A stretch of DNA of 64,000 nt from Bacteroidota bacterium (GTDB taxonomy: Bacteria; Bacteroidota; Bacteroidia; Sphingobacteriales; Sphingobacteriaceae), in NCBI GenBank assembly GCA_023450085.1, contig JAEXHI010000005.1, positions 62,001-126,000 of the forward strand, read 5' to 3'. Each line of letters opens with the position of its first letter. Position 1 is the stretch's first letter. Position numbers and translations under genes: made by a program. Positions 53,037-61,243 of the stretch are shown here, piece after piece. The notes below the pieces were generated by a model that was not told the origin of the DNA, did no database searches, and saw only the letters and a list, made by a program, of their open reading frames with translations.

Positions 53037-54209
53037 ATGAAGGTTAATGAGATTTTGACGATAGGATTGGTTGTGTTGATGACGACAACCGCTAGTGCAC
53101 AGGAAAAAAGGGGAAGAGCCCGTGATTTTGGAGTTTTTACGGGGATACTCAATACTGGAAAATACAATGCCATTACTGATGTGGCAGGCGTAAAGGTTGG
53201 ACACACCACTTTAATTAAAGGAGATTCGGTAAGGACAGGAGTAACGGCCATTATTCCTCATGGTGGGAATGTGTTTCAGGATAAAGTTCCCGCAGCCATT
53301 TATGTAGGTAATGGTTTTGGCAAGTCTATGGGTTTATCTCAAATTAAGGAGTTGGGGAATTTAGAAACACCAATTTTGTTAACCAATACTTTAAATACTC
53401 CTTTAGTAGCTAATGCTGTAATTGATTACATGCTTTTACAGTCAGGCAACGAGCAGGTGAAATCAGTAAACGCGATGGTTGGCGAAACCAATGATGGTGG
53501 ATTGAATGATATTAGAGGGCGTCATGTACGTGCGGAGGATGTGTTGAAAGCCATAAATGAAGCAAAAGAAGGCATGGTAAGCGAAGGTTGTGTTGGTGCG
53601 GGCACTGGAACCGAAGCGTTAGGTTATAAAGGCGGTATTGGAACATCGTCCAGAGTGTTGCCGGCATCAAAAGGAGGTTATACCGTTGGGGTACTGGTGC
53701 AATCTAATTTTGGAGGCGTATTGCAAATCAATGGTGCGCCAGTAGGTAGGGAGTTGAACAATTTTTACCTAATGGATAAAAGTAAACCTTATAAGGCAGA
53801 TGGCTCTTGTATGATCATTATTGCTACTGATGCACCGCTTTCGGACCGAAATCTGGAACGTTTGGCAAAGAGGTCTTATATCGCCTTTGGTAATGTAGGT
53901 GCTTTTTCCTCTAATGGGAGTGGTGATTATGCTGTCGCATTTTCTACTTATGAGAAGAATAGAATTCCGTATCAATCCCAAAATAAAGTAAGAAACATAG
54001 ATGATTTGAATAATGATGAACTGTCGCCTTTGTTCATGGCGGTTTGGGAGGCAACAGAAGAGGCGCTCCTGAATTCGTTGTTTATGGCTACTGATACTAA
54101 AGGGAATGGCCGTGAAGTAAAGGCTTTACCGATCAAAAAAACGTTGGAAATTTTAAAGAAATATAATGCACTTCATCAAAATACGCTGCCTAGAGCCATT
54201 GAAAAATAG
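53037..54209 (+). CDS. secreted P1-family (DmpA-type) peptidase
   Basis: 390-aa autoprocessing N-terminal-nucleophile aminopeptidase. ATG 53037 gives a signal peptide (MKVNEILTIGLVVLMTTTASA); an ATG at 53025 adds four residues. The beginning of the mature protein, ARDFGVFTGILNTGKYNAITDVAGVKVGHTT, is a typical DmpA start. The GGIGTSSRV segment near residue 205 fits the processing site, with a Ser or Thr there as inferred nucleophile. P1 enzymes cleave D-amino-acid or beta-peptide amino termini. It diverges from the FUSC gene. Confidence 0.88.
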   Translation: MKVNEILTIGLVVLMTTTASAQEKRGRARDFGVFTGILNTGKYNAITDVAGVKVGHTTLIKGDSVRTGVTAIIPHGGNVFQDKVPAAIYVGNGFGKSMGLSQIKELGNLETPILLTNTLNTPLVANAVIDYMLLQSGNEQVKSVNAMVGETNDGGLNDIRGRHVRAEDVLKAINEAKEGMVSEGCVGAGTGTEALGYKGGIGTSSRVLPASKGGYTVGVLVQSNFGGVLQINGAPVGRELNNFYLMDKSKPYKADGSCMIIIATDAPLSDRNLERLAKRSYIAFGNVGAFSSNGSGDYAVAFSTYEKNRIPYQSQNKVRNIDDLNNDELSPLFMAVWEATEEALLNSLFMATDTKGNGREVKALPIKKTLEILKKYNALHQNTLPRAIEK

Positions 54210-54225
54210 CGAAAAGAGTGGTTTA

Positions 54226-54357
54226 TGTTAATAAGTTGTTTGTTAATAACTTAGGGTGGTTTTGAGGCAATACGTCGATTCTAGCACAATAACTAAGTTT
54301 TTCAATTTTTTATGATGTTGGTTGGTCGTAAATATTTGGTTCATAACTTGTTAATAA
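54226..54357. repeat. three TGTTAATAA words
   Basis: Exact 9-mers at 54226-54234, 54241-54249 and 54349-54357, the last two in a longer shared context (TTGTTAATAA.. TTAGG.TG.TTTT). They resemble a two-base variant of the DnaA box TGTGGATAA. The role is unknown. Confidence 0.7.
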
Positions 54358-54373
54358 ATTTAGGTTGATTTTC

Positions 54374-54404
54374 TTGCGAAAAGTGCTTGCCTGTAGTAAT
54401 TTAG
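54374..54404 (+). promoter_or_regulatory. candidate promoter of the ORF-free transcript
   Basis: TTG at 54374-54376, 20 bases, then TAATTTAG at 54397-54404 (six of eight, TAnnTT--). The spacing fits the Bacteroidota pattern, but the -7 match is imperfect. Confidence 0.4.
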
Positions 54405-54409
54405 ATGAT

Positions 54410-54830
54410 ATCAAAAACGAAGTACTTTGATCGTCTAATAAAAATCCAAAACGAATGATGAAGCTGAAAAGCTAAAATCTTCGGGATTAAAAATTGTTTC
54501 AGTCTACACATGTTTTCAATAACATGGTAGGTTCATAGCGGTTCAATACCGAAATGAATAAGACAGCAAAACTCAGGTCATCCGCAAGGAAGGATGGAGA
54601 AGCAAATTGGTAGCGATACCTTATGCTGAACAATGAAAATGGACAATGATGGGAGAGATTGGAACTCTATGGAGGGAAAATTTAAGAACATCATTTTAAG
54701 GCAGAACAATCGAAAGAAAGGGAAGCTAAGAAAGATCAGGTAAAAATTCGATTGATAGCTTACCATTGTTTACGAATGAAGGTAAGTTTAAACGGAGAAC
54801 CAAATCGAAAGAGGCAGTTCTCCGTTTTTT
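54410..54830 (+). ncRNA. candidate structured RNA or phoH leader
   Basis: A likely untranslated RNA of about 420 bases that I cannot assign to a known family. Small hairpins follow in order: AGCT-GAAA-AGCT (54462-54473), CATGTT/AACATG (54509-54526), CATCC/GGATG (54579-54596), GGTA-GCGA-TACC (54609-54620), CTTACC/GGTAAG with inner ATT/AAT (54759-54786), and the terminator stem (54790-54827). Two have GNRA tetraloops. It lacks the conserved blocks of tmRNA and RNase P RNA. Short stems are common by chance; the terminator is the strongest evidence. Either a free RNA or an attenuator of phoH is possible. Confidence 0.45.
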
Positions 54831-54832
54831 TA
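54790..54832 (+). terminator. strong intrinsic terminator with no gene upstream
   Basis: A perfect 11-bp stem AAACGGAGAAC (54790-54800) with GTTCTCCGTTT (54817-54827), 16-base loop, then T-run to 54830. It faces right, 580 bases after the last plus-strand gene, with phoH 55 bases on. Confidence 0.88.
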
Positions 54833-54887
54833 TGCGCATAAAAGTTTTAGCTCTTGCCACCATCTTTGCTCAATAAGTGCTAAATTT

Positions 54888-56243
54888 ATGATGATCATGG
54901 CAAAAAAGGAAAATCCGCAACTCTCTAAAAAGATATTCGTACTTGATACTTCTGTGATTTTGTACGACCACAATGCAGTTAATAATTTTCAAGAGCACGA
55001 TGTAGCTGTTCCCGCATTGGTGCTGGAGGAACTTGATAATTTCAAAAGTGGCAATGATACCCGCAATTTCGAAGCCCGTAATTTCATCCGGATCATCGAT
55101 AGCGCTTCCAAAAGTAATTTGCTTAATAAGTGGTCGGTATTGAATAAGCAAAGTACTGGAAGATTTAAAATTCAGATTGATGAACAGCCCAGCCAACAAA
55201 ATGCAGAAACCTTGTTTAGCCATGGCAAGTTTGATAATCGGATATTGAATGCTGCCTTGGTACTTAAAGAGGAGCATCCTAACCAAAAGGTCGTATTGGT
55301 TTCAAAGGATATTTGTTTGCGTTTAAAAGCCAAAGCACTTGCACTGCATGCGGAGGATTATGAAACGGGAAAGGTGAAGAACGTAGAGGAGCTTTATAGT
55401 GGTAAAACGATACTGAAAATTGCGGATGCTGCAGTATTGGATGATTTGAAGAAAGATAAAGTGATTGATGCCTCAAATTTAGATTTGCCATACACTACCT
55501 CTAATCATTTTTATATTCTTAAAAATAAACGCAAGGAACAAATCGCATTTTATAATGTAAACGATCATACCTTAAAGTTGGTGGAAGAAGAGCCTGCTTT
55601 TGGGGTGTCGCCACGTAATGCCGAACAAAGTTTTGCTATAGAGGCGCTGTTGAATCCAGCCATTAAGCTGGTGACGATACAAGGGAATGCAGGAACAGGA
55701 AAAACATTGCTTGCGTTGGCCAGTGCTTTGGAGCAGCGTAGGAATTACCGCCAGATTTATATCACTAGGCCAATTGTGCCTTTGAGCAATAAGGATATTG
55801 GCTTTTTGCCTGGGGATGTAAAGTCGAAAGTGGATCCATATATGGCACCCATTTGGGATAACCTGAAATTTATCAGGGAGCAATTTGCTCACGACGAAAA
55901 AACGCAGCACAAGATAGATGAGCTGGTGAGTACCGAGAAAATTGAAATTGCTCCCCTGGCCTTTATTCGTGGTAGAACCTTGAACAAGATCTTCTTTATT
56001 GTGGATGAAGCTCAAAATCTTACGCCTCACGAAATAAAAACCATTATTAGCCGTGCTGGAGAGGATACCAAGATTGTGTTTACAGGAGATGTTTATCAGA
56101 TAGACACTCCGTATCTGGATTCGGAAAGTAACGGTTTGTCTTACCTCATTGAGAATGCTAAGAATCATCCTTTGTACGCCCATATTACCTTGCAAAAAGG
56201 TGAACGCAGTGAACTGGCTAATTTAGCGACTGAGCTGTTGTGA
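54888..56243 (+). CDS. PIN-PhoH ATPase (PhoH2-type)
   Basis: 451-aa protein fusing an N-terminal PIN nuclease domain (KIFVLDTSVILYDHNAV, about 10-135, acidic residues intact) to a PhoH-type P-loop ATPase. The P-loop is GNAGTGKTLLA near residue 263 and Walker B is FFIVDEAQNL near 370. Mycobacterial PhoH2 with the same layout unwinds and cuts RNA. Several ATGs occur at the start (54888, 54891, 54897); the last, MAKKENPQ, also fits. The ORF-free hairpin region lies just upstream. Confidence 0.9.
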   Translation: MMIMAKKENPQLSKKIFVLDTSVILYDHNAVNNFQEHDVAVPALVLEELDNFKSGNDTRNFEARNFIRIIDSASKSNLLNKWSVLNKQSTGRFKIQIDEQPSQQNAETLFSHGKFDNRILNAALVLKEEHPNQKVVLVSKDICLRLKAKALALHAEDYETGKVKNVEELYSGKTILKIADAAVLDDLKKDKVIDASNLDLPYTTSNHFYILKNKRKEQIAFYNVNDHTLKLVEEEPAFGVSPRNAEQSFAIEALLNPAIKLVTIQGNAGTGKTLLALASALEQRRNYRQIYITRPIVPLSNKDIGFLPGDVKSKVDPYMAPIWDNLKFIREQFAHDEKTQHKIDELVSTEKIEIAPLAFIRGRTLNKIFFIVDEAQNLTPHEIKTIISRAGEDTKIVFTGDVYQIDTPYLDSESNGLSYLIENAKNHPLYAHITLQKGERSELANLATELL

Positions 56244-56341
56244 TTAGCTAATTAACGAAGCGGCAAGGTGAAAATCTGCGAATAAGGCAGTACCAAATCG
56301 AACATTATCAAATCATCTCATTAATCGATTAGCTAATTTCC
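56244..56341. repeat. degenerate GATTAGCTAATT tract between convergent genes
   Basis: GATTAGCTAATTAACG starts just after phoH and CGATTAGCTAATTTCC recurs at 56326-56341, with ATCAAATCATCTCATTA words between. The latter words also appear at 11533-11600. Confidence 0.55.
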
Positions 56342-57553
56342 TTAATGATGTTTCTTTAAATTCTGATAGCAAATCACAATAGATACGCAAGTAAGTACTG
56401 CACCCATTATAAACGGTGCTCCTGGAAAGTAAATACTGCTTTGCTTGCTGGTGAAATGAGCAAAAAGGTATGACATCAATAGCGGACCAATAATGCTAGC
56501 TAAACTCATAAAACTAGTCATGATTCCTTGCAGTTCGCCTTGTTCATCTGGTTTTACTTGAGTAGAAATAATTCCTTGTATAGCTGGACCTGTAATGCCC
56601 GCCAGGGCATAAGGTACCATAAAGGCAAACATCATCCATCCTTCGCTCGCAAACGCAAATAGTACAAATCCTAGTACATATAAAGACAGGCCAAGCATAA
56701 TGGATTTTTTTTGGCCAAATTTTGGAATAATAACACGGATTAATCCCCCTTGTACAATGGCTACAGTTAAACCAACAAAACCTAATGAATAGCCAACCCA
56801 AGTTTCGTTCCAATTGAATTTCTCTTGCGTGTAAAATGTCCAAACTGTTTGGGTAGATTGTGCTGCAATAAACAAGATCAATAGGGCTGCCAGTAATCCC
56901 AATAAAGAAGGGTAGCGTTTAATTTGCATTAAAGCACCTACTGGATTAGCTCTTTTCCATTCAAATTTGCGTCTGTTCTCCTTTTTTAAAGACTCTGGAA
57001 GGATAAAGTAGCCGTATAGCCAGTTGATAAGAGAAAGTCCTCCAGCGATCATGAAAGGCACTCTTGTTCCAAATTGACTAAACACTCCGCCAATTACAGG
57101 ACCTATGATAAAGCCTAGGCCAAATGCAGCGCCAATTAGTCCAAAGTTTTGAGCCCTTTTTTCTGGTGTACTTACATCGGCAATATAAGCCGAAGCGGTA
57201 GTGATGCTTGCACCGCATATGCCCGCAATGATACGACCAAGGAATAATAATGAGATGGTATGAGCAAATGCCAAAAAGAAATAATCTATGGCCATGCCAA
57301 ATAAGGAGATAAGCAAAACTGTTCGACGTCCGGTCTTGTCGCTTAAAGCACCAAGAATAGGAGAACAGGCAAACATCATCAGCGAATACACGGTGAGTAA
57401 AAATCCACCATACTCGGAAGCCTCACTTAATGTTGCGCCAGTAAGTTCTTTGATAAGCGCTGGCATGATGGGAATGATGATGCCAAAACCTATGCAGTCG
57501 AAGAGGATGGTTACCAGTATAAAGAATACACCAGCATTTCTATGGTTTGCCAT
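56342..57553 (-). CDS. TCR/Tet-type MFS efflux transporter
   Basis: 403-aa inner-membrane drug:proton antiporter type with 12 hydrophobic segments. The loop 2-3 signature GALSDKTGRRTVLL and the start GIIIPIMPALIKEL match the TetA(TCR) branch. The first-to-second-half pattern is normal. Drug specificity cannot be told from sequence; a tetracycline role should not be assumed. Confidence 0.87.
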   Translation of the reverse strand: MANHRNAGVFFILVTILFDCIGFGIIIPIMPALIKELTGATLSEASEYGGFLLTVYSLMMFACSPILGALSDKTGRRTVLLISLFGMAIDYFFLAFAHTISLLFLGRIIAGICGASITTASAYIADVSTPEKRAQNFGLIGAAFGLGFIIGPVIGGVFSQFGTRVPFMIAGGLSLINWLYGYFILPESLKKENRRKFEWKRANPVGALMQIKRYPSLLGLLAALLILFIAAQSTQTVWTFYTQEKFNWNETWVGYSLGFVGLTVAIVQGGLIRVIIPKFGQKKSIMLGLSLYVLGFVLFAFASEGWMMFAFMVPYALAGITGPAIQGIISTQVKPDEQGELQGIMTSFMSLASIIGPLLMSYLFAHFTSKQSSIYFPGAPFIMGAVLTCVSIVICYQNLKKHH

Positions 57554-57881
57554 GAAGATTTTTTTTGAGGAAACAAAGTTAACCTAAAACAGCACTTCTA
57601 GTACTGTAAAAAATAAATTTTTATGTGAGGCAACTAATGGGAGTAATGGAAGCTGTTTTTTGCCAAACTTCGTATTTATTTGGCATTTTTGAGATGCAGA
57701 ATTATATTTTGTTGATTTTTATAAAATATTATAAATCAATATTGTTAAATTATTTTAATTCAAGTCTTTGTTTTTATAAAGCTAAATATTTAGGTGTGAA
57801 AATAGCTAAAACGCAGAATAAAATTCTGTTTTATTGTTTAAGTTGTTTATTTACAGGTGTTTATTGTTGTTGTATAGAGGT
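57554..57881. other. 328-base AT-rich gap
   Basis: No gene. A GCCAAA...TTTGGC pair (57661-57683) and an AGAATAAAATTCT hairpin (57815-57827) are the only structures. I see no full promoter match for the MFS gene. Confidence 0.55.
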
Positions 57882-58130
57882 TTACTGCTGTCTTTGGTAG
57901 GCCGCCACAAAATCGCCTCTCATTACTTTGAAACGCTCTACTACTGTTTCGATAAACTCTTCGTCGATGATTTGAAATACTTCGTTAACCCCTCCTCCTG
58001 TAAGGTCTAGTTCCGAGATTTTGTAGCTCTGCTCGTAAGGTCCTTGTTCAAATTTCACGATGAATTTTTGGTTCATGCTGAAGATGCTGATTTTACATTG
58101 TGGGTGCGGTAGTTCTGCTATAATTCTCAT
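57882..58130 (-). CDS. small conserved protein
   Basis: 82-aa acidic soluble protein (MRIIAELPHPQCKISIFSMNQKFIVKFEQG..) with no signal or membrane segment. It looks like a complete alpha/beta protein: two beta strands, then a Glu-rich helix. I recall such proteins of about 80 aa in Bacteroidota without a function. It lies 111 bases after the S46 peptidase gene on the same strand, so it may be the second gene of that transcript. Confidence 0.7.
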   Translation of the reverse strand: MRIIAELPHPQCKISIFSMNQKFIVKFEQGPYEQSYKISELDLTGGGVNEVFQIIDEEFIETVVERFKVMRGDFVAAYQRQQ

Positions 58131-58241
58131 TGTTGTTGTTCAATTTTTGGTTTTGTGTAATGTGTTTGGTATTGGCCATGCTCGATCATTCCATTGTCTA
58201 TAAATCTGAAATCATCGAGCACTGCCGCCACCTAAGCTAGG

Positions 58242-60410
58242 TTAAAGTTTAACGCCCATTTCTTTGAGTAGGAAATCGGCTTTGTCTATTTTGGATGCTG
58301 CCCAAAGTACGTATCTGATATCAACGCCTATAGAGCGGCTGTAGCTTTCGTTCCAAGCGTAGTCGTTGATGGTTGCACCGTAAGCACGGTCAAAGTTTAC
58401 ACCAATCAATTCGCCATTAGCATTCATGATCGGAGAACCAGAGTTTCCGCCAGTAGTATCCATGTTGTAAAGGAAAGCGACAGGAACATCGTTGAGTTCT
58501 TTCTTGGCAAAAGGGCCGAAGTCTTTTTTGTTCCAAAGCTCCTTGATGATGTTTGGGTAGTAGAAGTCGGGGTTGCCTGTTGCGCCTTTTTCCAATATTC
58601 CTTTAATGGTAGTGTATGGTGCCATGTAGGTGGCGTCAACAGGAGAGTAGCCACGTACGTATCCGTAGGTTAGGCGTAAGGTGCTGTTTGCGTCAGGAAT
58701 GAAGCCTTTCTTTAAGAATTTTTCTTTCACGTTCACGTAGTCGCCCATCAATTTGTTCAATAGGCCGTCCCTGCGTTCTTTTTCTGGCTTTAATTCGGCT
58801 ATTTGGCGGGCAATGTCGCTCTCTAATAGTAGTAAGCCGTCGTTATAGTCGATTAAGGCTTTTGGAGACTTTAGGAGGCTGTTAAATACGTAATCTTGAT
58901 CTTTTAACTTCGTTAGGCCAAAAGTGTCGCTAATGTACTCATTGGCCATTGTTTCGTTGTTGCTTCCGCGGTTGATGATTTTGTCTATGGCGGTTACCCT
59001 TTGGTTTGGGGTAAAGGCTACGGCATCCATCATCATTCGTTTGAAAATGCGTCTGTCTACGTCAATATCGTAAGCTTCGTAAATGTTGTTTAGTACTTGC
59101 TTTAGCTTGCCAATATTGTTTTCGAAATAGCTCTGCTTTTGAGCCGAAGGTTGCTGATTAAGGTTGCTTTTAAAGATGTTGATGTTCTTGGCAACGTTTA
59201 ACAAGCTAGTTGGATTGTAGATTTGACTTAACCATAAGTCTCTGTTGGCATCACCATTAATGATTTTGTACAGTTGGTCAATGTTGGCCATCAAGTTTCC
59301 GTACTGTGCTTTTACCTCGCTGTTGTTGTTGATGAATTGCGCTAAAGCTGCATCTTCTTCTTGTTTTTTAGCTACAAGGTCAATTCCCTTTATGCCAGTT
59401 AACTTGCCGCGATAGTTTTTCATTACGTTGGCGTTGCGTTTGATGCGTGTGGCTAATTTGATTTCGGTAGCCTTGTCTTTTTTGCCTACATTTTCCATGG
59501 TGGTATTTTGGAAATCATAAAGGTCCGAAGTGTATGGCAGTACATATTTGGCTTGATAGTCTATAAACTGCGCAGGGCGATGACGGAAGGTTCTGCCAGG
59601 GTAGCCTAGGATGAATACGAAATCTTCTTCGTTGGTGCCGTTGGTGTTTACCTTTAATGATTTTTTAGGCTTAAAAGGTATGTTGTCTTTGCTGTATTTG
59701 GCTGGTTTGCCATCCTTGCCAACGTATGCTCTCATGAAGGAGTAGTCACCTGTGTGGCGAGGCCATACCCAGTTGTCTGTTTCTCCGCCAAATTCACCAA
59801 TCTGACGGTTGGGTACGTAGACCAATCTGACGTCTTGGATGGTTTTGTACCTGAACAATACATAGGTTTTGCCGATGAACATTTCCGAAACTTCAGCTTT
59901 GATGCTTGGGTCTTTTTGTTCTGCGTCTGCTGCAATGTTCTTCATTTGGTTGTTGATCATTTGCAAGCGGGTGGCTGGATCTTCGATGTTGGCTACTGAT
60001 CCAAGTATTCTATCAGATACATCCTCATAGCTGTCTGTAATACGGCAAGTTAAACCTTTTGCTTCAATTTCTTGTTCACGTGTTCTAGCTACAAATCCTT
60101 TGTTTAGATAGTCGTTTTCAGGAGTGCTTGCCAATTGTACGGCACTAAATGCACAGTGGTGGTTAGTAATGATCAATCCTTCGTCTGATACAAAGGATCC
60201 AGTACATCCACCTACGTTAACCAAGGCATCTACTAAGCTAATGCCATTGGGGTTATATACTTCATTTTGGTCAATTTTTAAACCAGCTTTCTTTAAATCC
60301 AATTTGCTGATTTCGCTCAAAGGAAACATTCCTTCATCACGTAGTTTGTACCCTAAATGGCTCAAACCACCCACTAGAAGTAAAGTAATTAATAAGCTTT
60401 TTTTGTTCAT
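58242..60410 (-). CDS. S46 dipeptidyl peptidase, probably DPP11-type
   Basis: 722-aa exported serine peptidase that removes dipeptides from N-termini in the periplasm. An N-terminal hydrophobic signal is followed by a chymotrypsin-like core: TNHHCAF with His85, the Asp-containing DNWVWPRHTGDYSFMR, and the nucleophile Ser657 in TGGNSGSP. A long helical insertion (about 280-560) is typical of S46. Residue 675, eighteen after the nucleophile (FDRAY), is Arg, as in Porphyromonas DPP11, whose Arg673 gives Asp/Glu preference; DPP7 has Gly there. The acid specificity is inferred from this one residue. The 82-aa gene follows on the same strand. Confidence 0.9.
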   Translation of the reverse strand: MNKKSLLITLLLVGGLSHLGYKLRDEGMFPLSEISKLDLKKAGLKIDQNEVYNPNGISLVDALVNVGGCTGSFVSDEGLIITNHHCAFSAVQLASTPENDYLNKGFVARTREQEIEAKGLTCRITDSYEDVSDRILGSVANIEDPATRLQMINNQMKNIAADAEQKDPSIKAEVSEMFIGKTYVLFRYKTIQDVRLVYVPNRQIGEFGGETDNWVWPRHTGDYSFMRAYVGKDGKPAKYSKDNIPFKPKKSLKVNTNGTNEEDFVFILGYPGRTFRHRPAQFIDYQAKYVLPYTSDLYDFQNTTMENVGKKDKATEIKLATRIKRNANVMKNYRGKLTGIKGIDLVAKKQEEDAALAQFINNNSEVKAQYGNLMANIDQLYKIINGDANRDLWLSQIYNPTSLLNVAKNINIFKSNLNQQPSAQKQSYFENNIGKLKQVLNNIYEAYDIDVDRRIFKRMMMDAVAFTPNQRVTAIDKIINRGSNNETMANEYISDTFGLTKLKDQDYVFNSLLKSPKALIDYNDGLLLLESDIARQIAELKPEKERRDGLLNKLMGDYVNVKEKFLKKGFIPDANSTLRLTYGYVRGYSPVDATYMAPYTTIKGILEKGATGNPDFYYPNIIKELWNKKDFGPFAKKELNDVPVAFLYNMDTTGGNSGSPIMNANGELIGVNFDRAYGATINDYAWNESYSRSIGVDIRYVLWAASKIDKADFLLKEMGVKL

Positions 60411-60766
60411 TGTGTTGTTAGTTAAGTTCTAATCGGTCAAAACTAAGGAAATTGTTTTACCCAAACTACAGATGTTGAATAGTTGTATTTTGTGGAGTTT
60501 TTTATTCAGGATTATGGAATAAATGCTTTGGGTTTTATTTTAATCCTTGCCATTCTGTGTTGGGAAAGGTTATCTGCTTGAACAGTAATAGCCTATTGAA
60601 TGTGCTATGGATGATAAAAAGCGGCCGCATAAAACTCTTTGGGCTAACATTGTGGCGGTATTCTCTTTTCTATGTCTGTTGGAGAAGAAATTTAGGCTAA
60701 TCTCATTTTATTTCCATTTTATATGCTCTTTGATGCATCCAGTTGTTTAATGATTAAATTTGTGCC
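60411..60766. other. 356-base divergent gap
   Basis: Nothing beyond the promoter of the fRMsr gene at its right end is recognised. No repeats of the window-wide families occur here. Confidence 0.6.
60729..60762 (+). promoter_or_regulatory. promoter of the fRMsr gene, four bases from ATG
   Basis: TTTG (60729-60732), 22 bases, then TAAATTTG (60755-60762), then TGCC and ATG 60767. Both boxes match and the spacing fits; a transcript would start at or next to the ATG. Confidence 0.6.
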
Positions 60767-61243
60767 ATGGCAGAAGATTTAATCATTTTAAAGACGGCTT
60801 CGAAAGAAGAGAAGTATCAATCAATTATTCCTCAAATTAAAGCACTTATTGAGGGTGAAGATGATTTGATTGCCAACTTGGCCAATGTTTGCGCTGCATT
60901 GAAAGAGCAGTTCGGCTGGTTTTGGGTAGGCTTTTATTTAGTGAAGCATGATGAACTCGTGTTGGGGCCTTTTCAGGGGCCAGTGGCTTGTACACGCATC
61001 AAAAAAGGAAAGGGCGTTTGTGGCGCTTCATGGCAAAGAGAAGAAGTGCTTGTGGTGCCAAACGTGGATGAGTTTCCTGGGCATATTGCTTGTGCCTCAG
61101 CATCTAAGTCTGAAATTGTTTTGCCGTTTTACCTGAACAAACAGATCGTTGGAGTGTTAGATGTTGATAGTGAATATCTGTCTCATTTTGATGATGTTGA
61201 TGCTAGATATCTAAAGAATATATTGGACTTAATTAATGGTTAA
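60767..61243 (+). CDS. msrC: free methionine-(R)-sulfoxide reductase (GAF-domain)
   Basis: 158-aa GAF-domain fRMsr (YebR type), normal length. It reduces free Met-R-sulfoxide with thioredoxin. The three cysteines C75 (PVACTRI), C85 (KGVCGAS) and C109 (HIACAS) match the catalytic/resolving set of the family. It overlaps the 3-methyladenine glycosylase gene by eight bases, so both repair functions, of oxidised methionine and alkylated DNA, share a transcript. Confidence 0.92.
   Translation: MAEDLIILKTASKEEKYQSIIPQIKALIEGEDDLIANLANVCAALKEQFGWFWVGFYLVKHDELVLGPFQGPVACTRIKKGKGVCGASWQREEVLVVPNVDEFPGHIACASASKSEIVLPFYLNKQIVGVLDVDSEYLSHFDDVDARYLKNILDLING

Larger units (their letters stand above)
54210..54887. 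other. 678-base ORF-free gap before phoH
   Basis: The longest gene-free stretch in the window. The left part holds three TGTTAATAA words; the right part holds a string of hairpins and a strong terminator facing right, with phoH about 55 bases beyond. The plus strand is purine-rich. No frame looks like a protein; the longest opposite-strand frame is a shadow with poor composition. Confidence 0.8.

Noticed and set aside
54226..54357. Replication origin at the TGTTAATAA words
   Set aside because: The words are two bases off the DnaA box, no dnaA is near, and the translation operon at 39-42 kb would then run against replication.
54578..54766. A 62-codon minus-strand frame in the gap before phoH
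   Set aside because: Very Phe/Leu/Ser-rich because the opposite strand is purine-rich; it overlaps the hairpin region and has no family features.
54410..54830. tmRNA or RNase P RNA as identity of the ORF-free region
   Set aside because: No tag-peptide frame ending in ALAA, no tRNA-like ends, and no conserved GAGGAAAGTCC block.
56342..57553. Tetracycline resistance gene
   Set aside because: TCR-branch MFS features only; drug specificity cannot be read and the gene sits in ordinary core context.
57625..57900. A 91-codon frame in the AT-rich gap at 57.6 kb
   Set aside because: Low-complexity AT-rich translation that runs into the real 82-aa gene on the other strand.
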